Of a stretch of 34,569 nt of DNA, positions 23,498-30,725 are shown piece after piece (positions within the stretch are counted from its first letter, which is position 1; the number at the start of each line of letters is the position of its first letter). A program made the position numbers and the translations under genes. Source of the stretch: Alphaproteobacteria bacterium 65-37 (GTDB lineage: Bacteria; Pseudomonadota; Alphaproteobacteria; Reyranellales; Reyranellaceae). The stretch spans positions 1 to 34,569 of the forward strand of contig MKRV01000310.1 in assembly GCA_001897995.1 (NCBI GenBank), given 5' to 3'. The notes below the pieces were generated by a model. That model had not been told where the DNA came from. It saw only the letters and a program-made list of their open reading frames with translations, and did not search any database.

Positions 23498-25528
23498 ATG
23501 AGCGGCACCGGCCATCCTTACCGCAAGACGGCCCTCTCTCCCGTCTTGCTGGCCGTGGTGGCCTGGGCTGGGGATGCCTCCGCCCAGGCTGCCACGGATG
23601 CCGCCGCAAGCTCGCTGTCACAGCTCATCGCCGACAGATTCGATCGCATCGGCGAGCATCTCGGTGGGCTGGCGCATGCCCTCCCCCGGATGCCGGATTA
23701 CCTCCACGAGGTCGGCCTGTCGTTCGAGAAGGCGGCCGGCGCCACCAGTCCCGGCCGCATCGTTGTGGTCAGTCTCCTCTGTCTCGCCATCGGCGCCCTT
23801 GTCGAATGGGGATTGCGACGCGCTTTGCGCGATCTCAGCGCACGCCGCCATGCTCAGCCCGTCACGACCACGACAGACCGTTTGGCGGTCGTCGCCACCG
23901 ACCTCGGCCTCGAGCTGGGCGGCGTCGTGGCCTTTGCCCTGGGAGCCTTCGCGTCCCTCCTGGCCGTCGGACGGCCCGGTCCGATCAACGAGGCCGGCAG
24001 TTCCATTCTGGTCGCCCTGGTCTGGTTGCGCCTGGTGCTCGCCCTGCTCAAGGTCCTGCTACGACCAAACAATCGGCCGGACCGGGCCTTCGCCGCGCTC
24101 GACCTCGAGCAGCCGCTTGCCCGCTTCTGGTATCGTTCCTTGACCGCGTTCGTTGGTTGGCTCGCCTTGGGCTGGGCAACGATCGTCTCGTTGAACGCCT
24201 TCGGGATGCCGCAGGATGGCCGACACCTCCTGGCCTACCTTCTGGGCATCGGCCTGGTCGTGATCGCGCTGGTGATCATCTGGCATCCCACCAGCTCGCG
24301 GCCCGCGCGAACCGGTCATGGCAATGACGGCTACGGCAACGGCAGCAAGTGGCTGGCCTCGCTGGCCGCAGTCGTCTTCTGGACGGTCTGGGCCATCAAT
24401 GCGATGCCTGCGTTCTGGTTCCTGACGGTGGCAATCGGGTTGCCGCTGGTCATCGGAATCGGCCGCCGGATCTCGCGCCACCTGTTGCGTCCTGCCGGGT
24501 CAGAAGGTGGCGAAGCGGGCGTGCCGTCCATCGCTTCCGTGATCGTCGAGCAGGGGCTGCGGGCGCTCCTGGTTGGCGCCGCGATCTGGCTCCTGCTCTG
24601 GGGCTGGAACCTCGATGTCGGCGCTCTCGCCGCCCAAGAAAGCGTCTACGCACGCCTGGTGCGCGGTGCCTTGCATGCTCTCGTCATCGTACTGGCCGCC
24701 GACCTTGCCTGGGGCCTGATCAAGGCAATGGCCGACAATGCGCTCGCCCGAGCTCAGGCCAGCCCGGATGTCAGCGGAGACGAAGCCCGGCGCCGGGCGC
24801 GCGTGCGGACGCTCCTGCCGATCGGCCGTAACCTCGCCTTCATCGTGCTGGTCGTGATGGCCGGGCTGATGGTGCTGTCCTCGCTCGGTGTCGAGATCGC
24901 CCCCTTGGTCGCCAGCGCCGGCGTCGTTGGCGTCGCGGTGGGCTTCGGCGCTCAGACGGTGGTCCGCGACATCATCAGCGGCATGTTTTACATGATCGAC
25001 GACGCCTTTCGAGTCGGCGAGTACATCCAGAGCGGCAACTACAAGGGGACCGTCGAATCCTTCAGCCTGAGGTCAATCAAGCTGCGCCACCAGCGCGGGC
25101 CCCTGTTCACCGTTCCCTTCGGCGCCCTCGGCGCAGTGCAGAACATGAGCCGTGACTGGGTGATCGTGAAGGAGATGATCGGCATCACCTACGACTCCGA
25201 CGTCGACAAGGCCAAGAAGCTGATCAAGCAGATCGGGATCGAGCTTTCGCAGGATCCCGATCTCGGCCCCAGCATCCTGCAGCCCCTGAAGATGCAGGGT
25301 GTCGAGCAGTTCGGCGACTACGGCATGCGCATACGCACCAAGATGATGACCAAGCCGGGCGAGCAGTTCGTCATCCGCCGCCGCGCCAACGCCATGATCA
25401 AGAAGGCCTTCGACGCCAACGGCATCCGCTTCGCCACCCCCAAGGTGCAGGTGGCCCACGATGCCGAAAGCGCGACCAGCGCTGCCGCCCAGCTCGTCGT
25501 GAAGGCCGCGCCGGAGGCCCCTCACTGA
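23498..25528 (+). CDS. Large MscS-family mechanosensitive ion channel
   Basis: This 676-residue protein begins with a cleavable signal (VLLAVVAWAGDASAQA), then a short periplasmic region and roughly ten hydrophobic segments. The C-terminal third is the MscS module. The pore-lining helix is rich in Gly and Ala (ASAGVVGVAVGFGAQ, about residues 471-486), followed by the beta domain (DAFRVGEYIQSGNYKGTVESFSLRSIKLR) and the mixed C-terminal domain. At over twice the length of E. coli MscS it belongs with the extended YbdG/MscM-like group. These channels release solutes on hypo-osmotic shock. GGAGAGG before the ATG is a strong ribosome site. It is divergent from the DUF2252-antiporter-MarC operon. 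Confidence 0.92.
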   Translation: MSGTGHPYRKTALSPVLLAVVAWAGDASAQAATDAAASSLSQLIADRFDRIGEHLGGLAHALPRMPDYLHEVGLSFEKAAGATSPGRIVVVSLLCLAIGALVEWGLRRALRDLSARRHAQPVTTTTDRLAVVATDLGLELGGVVAFALGAFASLLAVGRPGPINEAGSSILVALVWLRLVLALLKVLLRPNNRPDRAFAALDLEQPLARFWYRSLTAFVGWLALGWATIVSLNAFGMPQDGRHLLAYLLGIGLVVIALVIIWHPTSSRPARTGHGNDGYGNGSKWLASLAAVVFWTVWAINAMPAFWFLTVAIGLPLVIGIGRRISRHLLRPAGSEGGEAGVPSIASVIVEQGLRALLVGAAIWLLLWGWNLDVGALAAQESVYARLVRGALHALVIVLAADLAWGLIKAMADNALARAQASPDVSGDEARRRARVRTLLPIGRNLAFIVLVVMAGLMVLSSLGVEIAPLVASAGVVGVAVGFGAQTVVRDIISGMFYMIDDAFRVGEYIQSGNYKGTVESFSLRSIKLRHQRGPLFTVPFGALGAVQNMSRDWVIVKEMIGITYDSDVDKAKKLIKQIGIELSQDPDLGPSILQPLKMQGVEQFGDYGMRIRTKMMTKPGEQFVIRRRANAMIKKAFDANGIRFATPKVQVAHDAESATSAAAQLVVKAAPEAPH

Positions 25529-25577
25529 CGCGGCGGGCCGTTGCCTGCCGTTCCTGCTTCCACGGGAACCCGCGTCA
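25526..25577. terminator. Candidate bidirectional hairpin between convergent MscS and HAD genes
   Basis: TGACGCGG at 25526-25533 pairs perfectly with CCGCGTCA at 25570-25577. Each arm contains a gene's stop codon: TGA of MscS and, on the other strand, TGA of the HAD gene. A nested GTTCC/GGAAC pair may extend the structure. There is no T-run and the loop is long, so termination strength is uncertain. Confidence 0.4.
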
Positions 25578-26579
25578 CTTCAGCTCGAAGGAATAGACGA
25601 CTTTCCAGTCGCTCTTCATGTCGACCACCAGCCACTTGCGGCGGACCGCCTCGTCCCACGCCTTGTCCAGCCGCCCCACGGACGAGCTGCGGTCGTAGGC
25701 ATATTCGCGTGCCGCATCGGTATGGTGCACCAGCCCCATGAAGCGCGGCCCCTCGCCGGCGGCCGTCCATTCCAGCATCTGCTGGTCGCCATCCGAATTG
25801 CCGAAGGCAAGCACCGGCCGCCGCCCGATGAAGCGGTTGATGCCGGCCGGCTTGCCCGGACCGTCGTCGACAAACTCGACCTTGGCCTCTTTCGTCAGCA
25901 CCGGCTTGTCGGGGGCCAGCATCTCGTATTTGGTGACGATCGAGGATCCGACCACCTGTTCCGGCGGGATGCCATAGATGGCTTCGGTCCAGGGCCGCAT
26001 GAACTCCACACCGCCGCCAGAGACGATGAAGGTCTTGTAGCCGTGCGCACGCAGGTAGGTCAGAAGCTCGATCATCGGCTGGTAGACAAGTTCCGTGTAA
26101 GGCCGATTGAACCGCGGATGGCGGGCAGTCGCCATCCAGCGCAGAACCGTCTTCCTGAAGTCTTCCGTCGTGGCGCCGGCATGGGTGGCCGCGACGATCT
26201 CCAGCAGGGCCTTCTCGCCCTGCGCCGCGAGCTTTTCGTGGTCGCCTTCGAGGACCGATCGGAAGGGTTCCTGCGTCCGCCAATCCGGATGGCTTGCTGC
26301 CATCGTCTTGACGCGATCCATGGCGAACATCAGTTGGAAATAGAAGGGCTTCTCGGTCCACAGCGTGCCGTCATTGTCGAACGTGGCGATGCGTTCCGGC
26401 ACCGGCACCCAGTCGGGCCCGCCAACGGTCGTCGTGCGGGTGACGAAATCGACGATCGACTGTTTCGCCGGACCGTCGTTCCATGACGCGAGGGCGTTGC
26501 CTTGCGCCCACGCCCTTGCAGCACTTCCCGACAGGACCGCCGTCGCAATCACACTCCCGACGAACGAGCGACGCCGCAT
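25575..26579 (-). CDS. Tat-exported HAD-superfamily phosphatase
   Basis: This 334-residue protein starts with a twin-arginine-like signal (MRRRSFVGSV and a hydrophobic stretch ending ARAWAQ). HAD motifs are complete: motif I FDNDGTLW with D68 and D70, motif II IVSGGG, a basic residue before EFVDDGPG, and motif IV GNSDGDQQML. The order and spacing resemble the phosphoserine-phosphatase-like branch, with a helical cap between motifs I and II. It probably removes phosphate from a small molecule outside the cytoplasm, and the substrate is unknown. The ATG at 26579 has AGGAAGGAG about 7 bp upstream; the open frame extends to 26915 but has no support there. It is divergent from the DUF3300-DUF2950 pair, a neighbourhood that may be functional. 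Confidence 0.87.
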   Translation of the reverse strand: MRRRSFVGSVIATAVLSGSAARAWAQGNALASWNDGPAKQSIVDFVTRTTTVGGPDWVPVPERIATFDNDGTLWTEKPFYFQLMFAMDRVKTMAASHPDWRTQEPFRSVLEGDHEKLAAQGEKALLEIVAATHAGATTEDFRKTVLRWMATARHPRFNRPYTELVYQPMIELLTYLRAHGYKTFIVSGGGVEFMRPWTEAIYGIPPEQVVGSSIVTKYEMLAPDKPVLTKEAKVEFVDDGPGKPAGINRFIGRRPVLAFGNSDGDQQMLEWTAAGEGPRFMGLVHHTDAAREYAYDRSSSVGRLDKAWDEAVRRKWLVVDMKSDWKVVYSFELK

Positions 26580-26811
26580 GCCAGACTCCTTCCTCTGCAT
26601 ATCGTTACCCGACTCTACGGCGCCCCTGCCCGAAGAATGGGTCGCTCCTGAACAATCTCTTTCTTCGACACACGGAGAGTCAGCGAAGCGCCGATCACTG
26701 CCGGAAGGTGATTCGCCGTGAAATTGATCGCGCATGGCCAATCCGATCGGCGTTACGAGGCGACAATGTCGAAATGCCGGAACCTTCCGGCACCAAGCTG
26801 TCCCTCGCTGG

Positions 26812-28047
26812 ATGATCAACATGCACCGTCGTTCCCTCCTCGGCAGCCTCATCGCCCTAGCCGCACTGGCCGCCCTGCGGCCGACACAGGCCCAGGATGC
26901 GGCCAAACCCTTCAAGCCCGAAGAGCTCGACCAGATGCTGGCGCCGATTGCCCTCTATCCCGATGCGCTGCTGGCGCAGACCTTGATGGCTGCCAGCTAT
27001 CCGCTCGAGGTGGTGGAGGCGGCGCGCTGGTCCCAGTCCAACCCCAATCTCAAAGGCGACGCCGCCGTGACGGCGGTCAAGGACAAGAGCTGGGATGTCA
27101 GCGTCAAGTCGCTGACGGCCTTCCCGCAGGTGCTCGCCCAGATGAGCAAAAACCTCGACTGGATGCAGAAAGTCGGCGACGCGATGGTCGCCCAGGAACA
27201 GGATGTGGCCGATTCCATTCAGCGCCTGCGGGCCAAGGCGGCTGATGCGGGAAGTCTCAAGAGCGGCAAGGAGCAGACCGTCACGACCCAGGGCAGCGGC
27301 GCCGACCGCACCATCGTCATTGAGCCGGCCAGCCCCGACATCGTCTATGTGCCGACCTACGATTCCAGGGCGGTCTATGGAACCTGGCCCTACCCCGCCT
27401 ATCCCCCGACCTATTATCCGCCGCCTCCAGGGTACGGCTTCGGCACGGCGCTGATGCAGGGCCTGATGTTCGGCGCGGGCATCGCGGCAACGACCGCCCT
27501 GTTCGGCGCCTGGAACTGGGGCCGCGGCAACAGCTACGTGAACGTCAACGTCAATCGCGCCGTCAACATCGATCGCACCTTCAATACGGCGAACATCAAC
27601 AACGGTCGCTGGCAGCACGACACGACCCATCGCAAGGGTGTCGCCTATCGCGACGCCGCCTCTCGCCAGCGCTTCAATCAGCATCGCCCCGACGCCGCCG
27701 CGCGCCAGGAATTCCGCGGACGGCTACAGAGTGGCGGCGGCCAGCTCCCTCGCCAGGCCAATGCCCATCCGCAGCTCGCGCACCGCCCAGGAGGGCAAGG
27801 CATAGGTCAGGGAGGCGGCTTGGCGGGCAACCATCCGCAGCTTGCCAGCCATGCCGGCGGTCGCGCCGGCAACCTGAACCATCCAAACTTCCAGGGTCGG
27901 GCCGGCGGGATCTCTCACGGTGGCGGCGCGATCCGCGGGGTCGATCACGGGCAGCGGGTCAATCGCCAGGCTGCGCGCGGCCGGGCACAGCAGATGAGAG
28001 CGGGCGGCCACGCCCGGGGTGGCGGATTTCGAGGAGGCCGGCGATGA
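26812..28047 (+). CDS. DUF3300 family protein
   Basis: This protein of about 411 residues has an export signal (MHRRSLLGSLIALAALAALRPTQAQ). The DUF3300 domain follows (ELDQMLAPIALYPDALLAQTLMAASYPLEVVEAARW, then SLTAFPQVLAQMSKNLDWMQKVGDAMVAQEQDV, then PDIVYVPTYDSRAVYG). A Pro/Tyr-rich stretch leads to a membrane-like segment, and the last 90 residues are a low-complexity Gly/His/Arg/Gln tail. The exact start is uncertain: ATGs at 26734, 26812 and 26821 are in frame. The two later ones place the signal peptide at the N-terminus, though their ribosome sites are weak. The function is unknown, but the family is usually paired with DUF2950, as here (4-bp overlap). Confidence 0.88.
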   Translation: MINMHRRSLLGSLIALAALAALRPTQAQDAAKPFKPEELDQMLAPIALYPDALLAQTLMAASYPLEVVEAARWSQSNPNLKGDAAVTAVKDKSWDVSVKSLTAFPQVLAQMSKNLDWMQKVGDAMVAQEQDVADSIQRLRAKAADAGSLKSGKEQTVTTQGSGADRTIVIEPASPDIVYVPTYDSRAVYGTWPYPAYPPTYYPPPPGYGFGTALMQGLMFGAGIAATTALFGAWNWGRGNSYVNVNVNRAVNIDRTFNTANINNGRWQHDTTHRKGVAYRDAASRQRFNQHRPDAAARQEFRGRLQSGGGQLPRQANAHPQLAHRPGGQGIGQGGGLAGNHPQLASHAGGRAGNLNHPNFQGRAGGISHGGGAIRGVDHGQRVNRQAARGRAQQMRAGGHARGGGFRGGRR

Positions 28048-28976
28048 TCGGGCGAATGGCAAGCCGCATTCTTCTGGCGCTCGCGCTGATGCTCGGCCTC
28101 GCGGCTGGTGTGGCGGCAGATGCGACCGCCCAGCAGGCCAGGCTGCAAGGCTTCCCGACGGCGAGCGCAGCGGCCGACGCCCTTACCGAGGCCATCCAGA
28201 AGGACGATTCCAAGACGATCGACGCTATCCTCGGTCCCGGCTGGTTCGACAGCGTCGTCGGCGATCCCGACGATCTCGACAAGCTGCGCGAGAAGTTCCT
28301 CGCTGCCTGGCAGGCCAGCCACCAGGTCGTGGTCGAGGGCGACAAGGCAACAGTCGAGGTCGGCACGACCGGCTGGGTGTCACCCATCCCCATCGTCAAG
28401 GAAGGATCGGAGTGGCGTTATGACGTCGTCGCGGGTCGAAAGGAGATCGTGGCGCGGCGGATCGGTCGCGACGAACTGTCGGTGATCCAGAGCCTGCTCG
28501 CCATCGTCGACGCTCAGCATGAATATGCCGCCCTCGATCCGATGAAGGCGGGGACGCCTGCCTATGCACGGCGCCTCCTCAGTACGCCGGGTACGAAGAA
28601 CGGCCTCTACTGGGAGACCGCGCCCGGCGAGCCGGAGAGTCCATTGGGGCCCGCGCTGGCGACGGCGCAGTCGCTCGGACAAGGCGGCTCGAACCATGGC
28701 TATTACGGCTATCGTTTTCGCCTGCTCTATGGGCAGGGGCCGGATGCGCAGGGCGGTGCCCACGACTATCTGGTCGATGGCCGCATGATGGGTGGCTTCG
28801 CCGTCATCGCCTGGCCGGTGAAATACGACGATACCGGCGTGATGACCTTCATCGTCAACCAGGGTGGCACGGTCTATGAGCGAGACCTCGGCCCCGACAC
28901 CGAGGCGAAGGCCGCAGCGATCAGCTTGTTCAATCCCGACAAGGAATGGGACAAGGCGGATACCACTCCGCCCTGA
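28044..28976 (+). CDS. DUF2950 family protein
   Basis: This 310-residue protein has a signal peptide (ILLALALMLGLAAGVAADATAQQ, cleavage near residue 29). DUF2950 features follow: GFPTASAAADALTEAIQ, a conserved GPGWFDSVVG, YDVVAGRKEIVARRIGRDEL, then GLYWE near residue 190, HGYYGYRFRLLYGQGP, and GGFAVIAWPVKYDDTGVMTFIVNQGGTVYERDLG near the end. The family is periplasmic or secreted and of unknown function. Its ATG overlaps the DUF3300 stop (ATGA) and has GAGGAGG in the end of that gene, so the two are translationally coupled. Co-occurrence suggests a shared envelope role. Confidence 0.9.
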   Translation: MIGRMASRILLALALMLGLAAGVAADATAQQARLQGFPTASAAADALTEAIQKDDSKTIDAILGPGWFDSVVGDPDDLDKLREKFLAAWQASHQVVVEGDKATVEVGTTGWVSPIPIVKEGSEWRYDVVAGRKEIVARRIGRDELSVIQSLLAIVDAQHEYAALDPMKAGTPAYARRLLSTPGTKNGLYWETAPGEPESPLGPALATAQSLGQGGSNHGYYGYRFRLLYGQGPDAQGGAHDYLVDGRMMGGFAVIAWPVKYDDTGVMTFIVNQGGTVYERDLGPDTEAKAAAISLFNPDKEWDKADTTPP

Positions 28977-29379
28977 AGGCGCGCGAGGTCGGGTCGCAAG
29001 GGCGTATGGCGCAGAATGCGCGTCGGCGAACAATTCGCCGGCTGTCCTTCGCTAGAGTGACCCTGCAGGAGGGCACCACACGTGGAAGCGGCAAGCCGGC
29101 ATGACAGAAGCGCCACCCCGCACGCAATTCACCGCGGAAGAACGTGCGGGCAACCCGCAAGCTTGGGGAATGTGGGTTGACGCCAGTGGGTGGACTAGGC
29201 GTGTGACACCACGACTATAGAGTGAATTTTATTTCTGTATTCAACGTATATTTGCAATTCACGTGGCAGCGGATTGCATTGCTTGCCTGCACGATGCGCG
29301 AACCAGCGATGAGCCTCGAGAGGAAGCTGAAGAGGCATCATCGACGACACACGGCATGCTTCCAGGTCGGTAAACGAGC
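28977..29379 (+). promoter_or_regulatory. 403-bp gap with a GAACAAT element and two possible very short ORFs
   Basis: GAACAAT at 29028-29034 is followed after 15 bp by CGCTAG at 29050-29055, the same layout as other candidate promoters here. It is 330 bp from the next annotated gene, but AGGAGGG at 29067-29073 lies just downstream, 8 bp before a GTG (29082-29180, 32 residues). An overlapping ATG frame, 29101-29220, encodes 39 residues with a Trp-rich centre (AWGMWVDASGW) but lacks a good ribosome site. Neither resembles a known family; both may be spurious. The remaining 160 bp before 29380 is AT-richer and shows no recognisable feature. Confidence 0.35.
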
Positions 29380-30561
29380 ATGACACACCCTTCGGAGCGT
29401 CCCGGCTTCTCGCTGATGGTCGGGGGGCCATTGTACCGGATCCTCGTGCGCTCGGGATTGCTCCAGCCGCCACTCGGCCTGCTGGAACGCCGCGTGCTCG
29501 CTCTGACGGCATTCACCTGGCTGCCGCTGCTCCTGCTTGCCGCCATCGACGGACGACTGTTGCCGGGCAAGGGCTACGAGCCTTTCCTCCATGACGTCGA
29601 GGGCCACGTGCGGCTGCTGGTCGTGCTGCCGCTGCTGCTTGCCGCGGAGCTGCCGGTGCACCAGCGCCTGCGCGGCACCATCCGTCAGTTCATCAAGCGC
29701 AACCTGGTTCCGGCAGAGGAGCGGCCAAAGTTCGAAGCCGCCGTCGCCGCGGCCATGCGGCTACGCAATTCCGTGATACTGGAAGCGCTGCTTCTTTTTC
29801 TCGCCTTTACGGCGGGCCATTGGTTGTGGCGCTCCCAGATCGCCTTCGAGGGCACGAGCTGGTACGCGGTATCCACGGGCGGCGGGCTCGAGCTGACCTT
29901 GCCGGGCTACTGGTACGGTTTCGTTGCCATCCCTCTCTTTCAGTTCGTCGGCTTTCGCTGGTACATGCGACTGGCGATCTGGGCGTGGTTGTTGCTGCGG
30001 ATTTCCCGCCTGCGGCTCACCCTGGTCCCCACCCACGCCGACCGCGCCGCCGGTCTCGGCTTCGTGGGCAACAGCAGCTATGCCTTCAGCCTGCTCCTGC
30101 TGGCCCATGGGGCGCTGCTGTCGGGCTGGATCGCCGATCGCGTGCTGCTCGGTGGCCGCAATGCGCTCGATTTTCAGGTCGAGGCCGTCGTCCTGATCTG
30201 CTGCGTCGTCGCCGCGATCGTGGCCCCCCTGTGCGTCTTCGCCGGTCCTCTCGCCGCAGCCAAACGGCGGGGGCGCGGTGAGTACGGCAGCCTGGTCTCG
30301 CAGTACACCCAGGCGTTCGACCGGAAATGGATACATGGCAAGCGTCCGCCGGATGAGCCGATGCTGGGCAGTGGCGACATGCAATCGCTGGCCGACCTCT
30401 CGACCTGCTACGAGATCGTCCAGGACACGCGGCTCGTTCCATTCGGCTTGAAGCTGTTGACCCAGCTCGCACTCATCACCGCCGTGCCGCTGCTGCCGCT
30501 CGCCTTCACCATCCTGCCGCTGCGCAGCATGATCATGCAGGCGATCAAGATCGTGCTGTAA
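29380..30561 (+). CDS. Conserved multi-pass membrane protein of unknown function
   Basis: This 393-residue protein has about six hydrophobic segments: near residues 40-57, 77-93, 134-150, 180-210, 225-250 and 265-290, with a final one near 360-385. A basic cytoplasmic-type loop with RGTIRQFIKRNLVP lies after the second. Distinctive stretches are VPTHADRAAGLGFVG around residue 213 and KWIHGKRPPDEPMLGSGDMQSLADLS around 313-338. I recognise the general layout of uncharacterised proteobacterial membrane proteins but no named family or catalytic motif. No good Shine-Dalgarno is seen before the ATG. It is monocistronic, followed by a weak hairpin. Confidence 0.75.
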   Translation: MTHPSERPGFSLMVGGPLYRILVRSGLLQPPLGLLERRVLALTAFTWLPLLLLAAIDGRLLPGKGYEPFLHDVEGHVRLLVVLPLLLAAELPVHQRLRGTIRQFIKRNLVPAEERPKFEAAVAAAMRLRNSVILEALLLFLAFTAGHWLWRSQIAFEGTSWYAVSTGGGLELTLPGYWYGFVAIPLFQFVGFRWYMRLAIWAWLLLRISRLRLTLVPTHADRAAGLGFVGNSSYAFSLLLLAHGALLSGWIADRVLLGGRNALDFQVEAVVLICCVVAAIVAPLCVFAGPLAAAKRRGRGEYGSLVSQYTQAFDRKWIHGKRPPDEPMLGSGDMQSLADLSTCYEIVQDTRLVPFGLKLLTQLALITAVPLLPLAFTILPLRSMIMQAIKIVL

Positions 30562-30576
30562 CAAGTCGATGACACC

Positions 30577-30596
30577 GTGCCGACCAAGGCCGGCAC
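30577..30596 (+). terminator. Weak hairpin after the membrane-protein gene
   Basis: GTGCCG (30577-30582) pairs with CGGCAC (30591-30596) across an 8-base loop, 15 bp after the stop codon. It lacks a T-run, so it is only a possible terminator. Confidence 0.25.
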
Positions 30597-30632
30597 TGCG
30601 GTCTCAGCTGATTGCGGCAATTGGACGGGAAT

Positions 30633-30661
30633 GAACAATCACCTCCTGCCCCATGCGCTAA
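30633..30661 (+). promoter_or_regulatory. GAACAAT-type candidate promoter for the second sulfatase
   Basis: GAACAAT at 30633-30639 is followed after 16 bp by CGCTAA at 30656-30661, 64 bp before the sulfatase ATG. The preceding bases CATG and the spacing match the MscS element closely. Confidence 0.42.
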
Positions 30662-30725
30662 CGCAGCAGGATGGGCCATCTTCAGGCAAGGCCCCGGCTT
30701 TCCATTCGACCTTGAGGAGCTGTCC

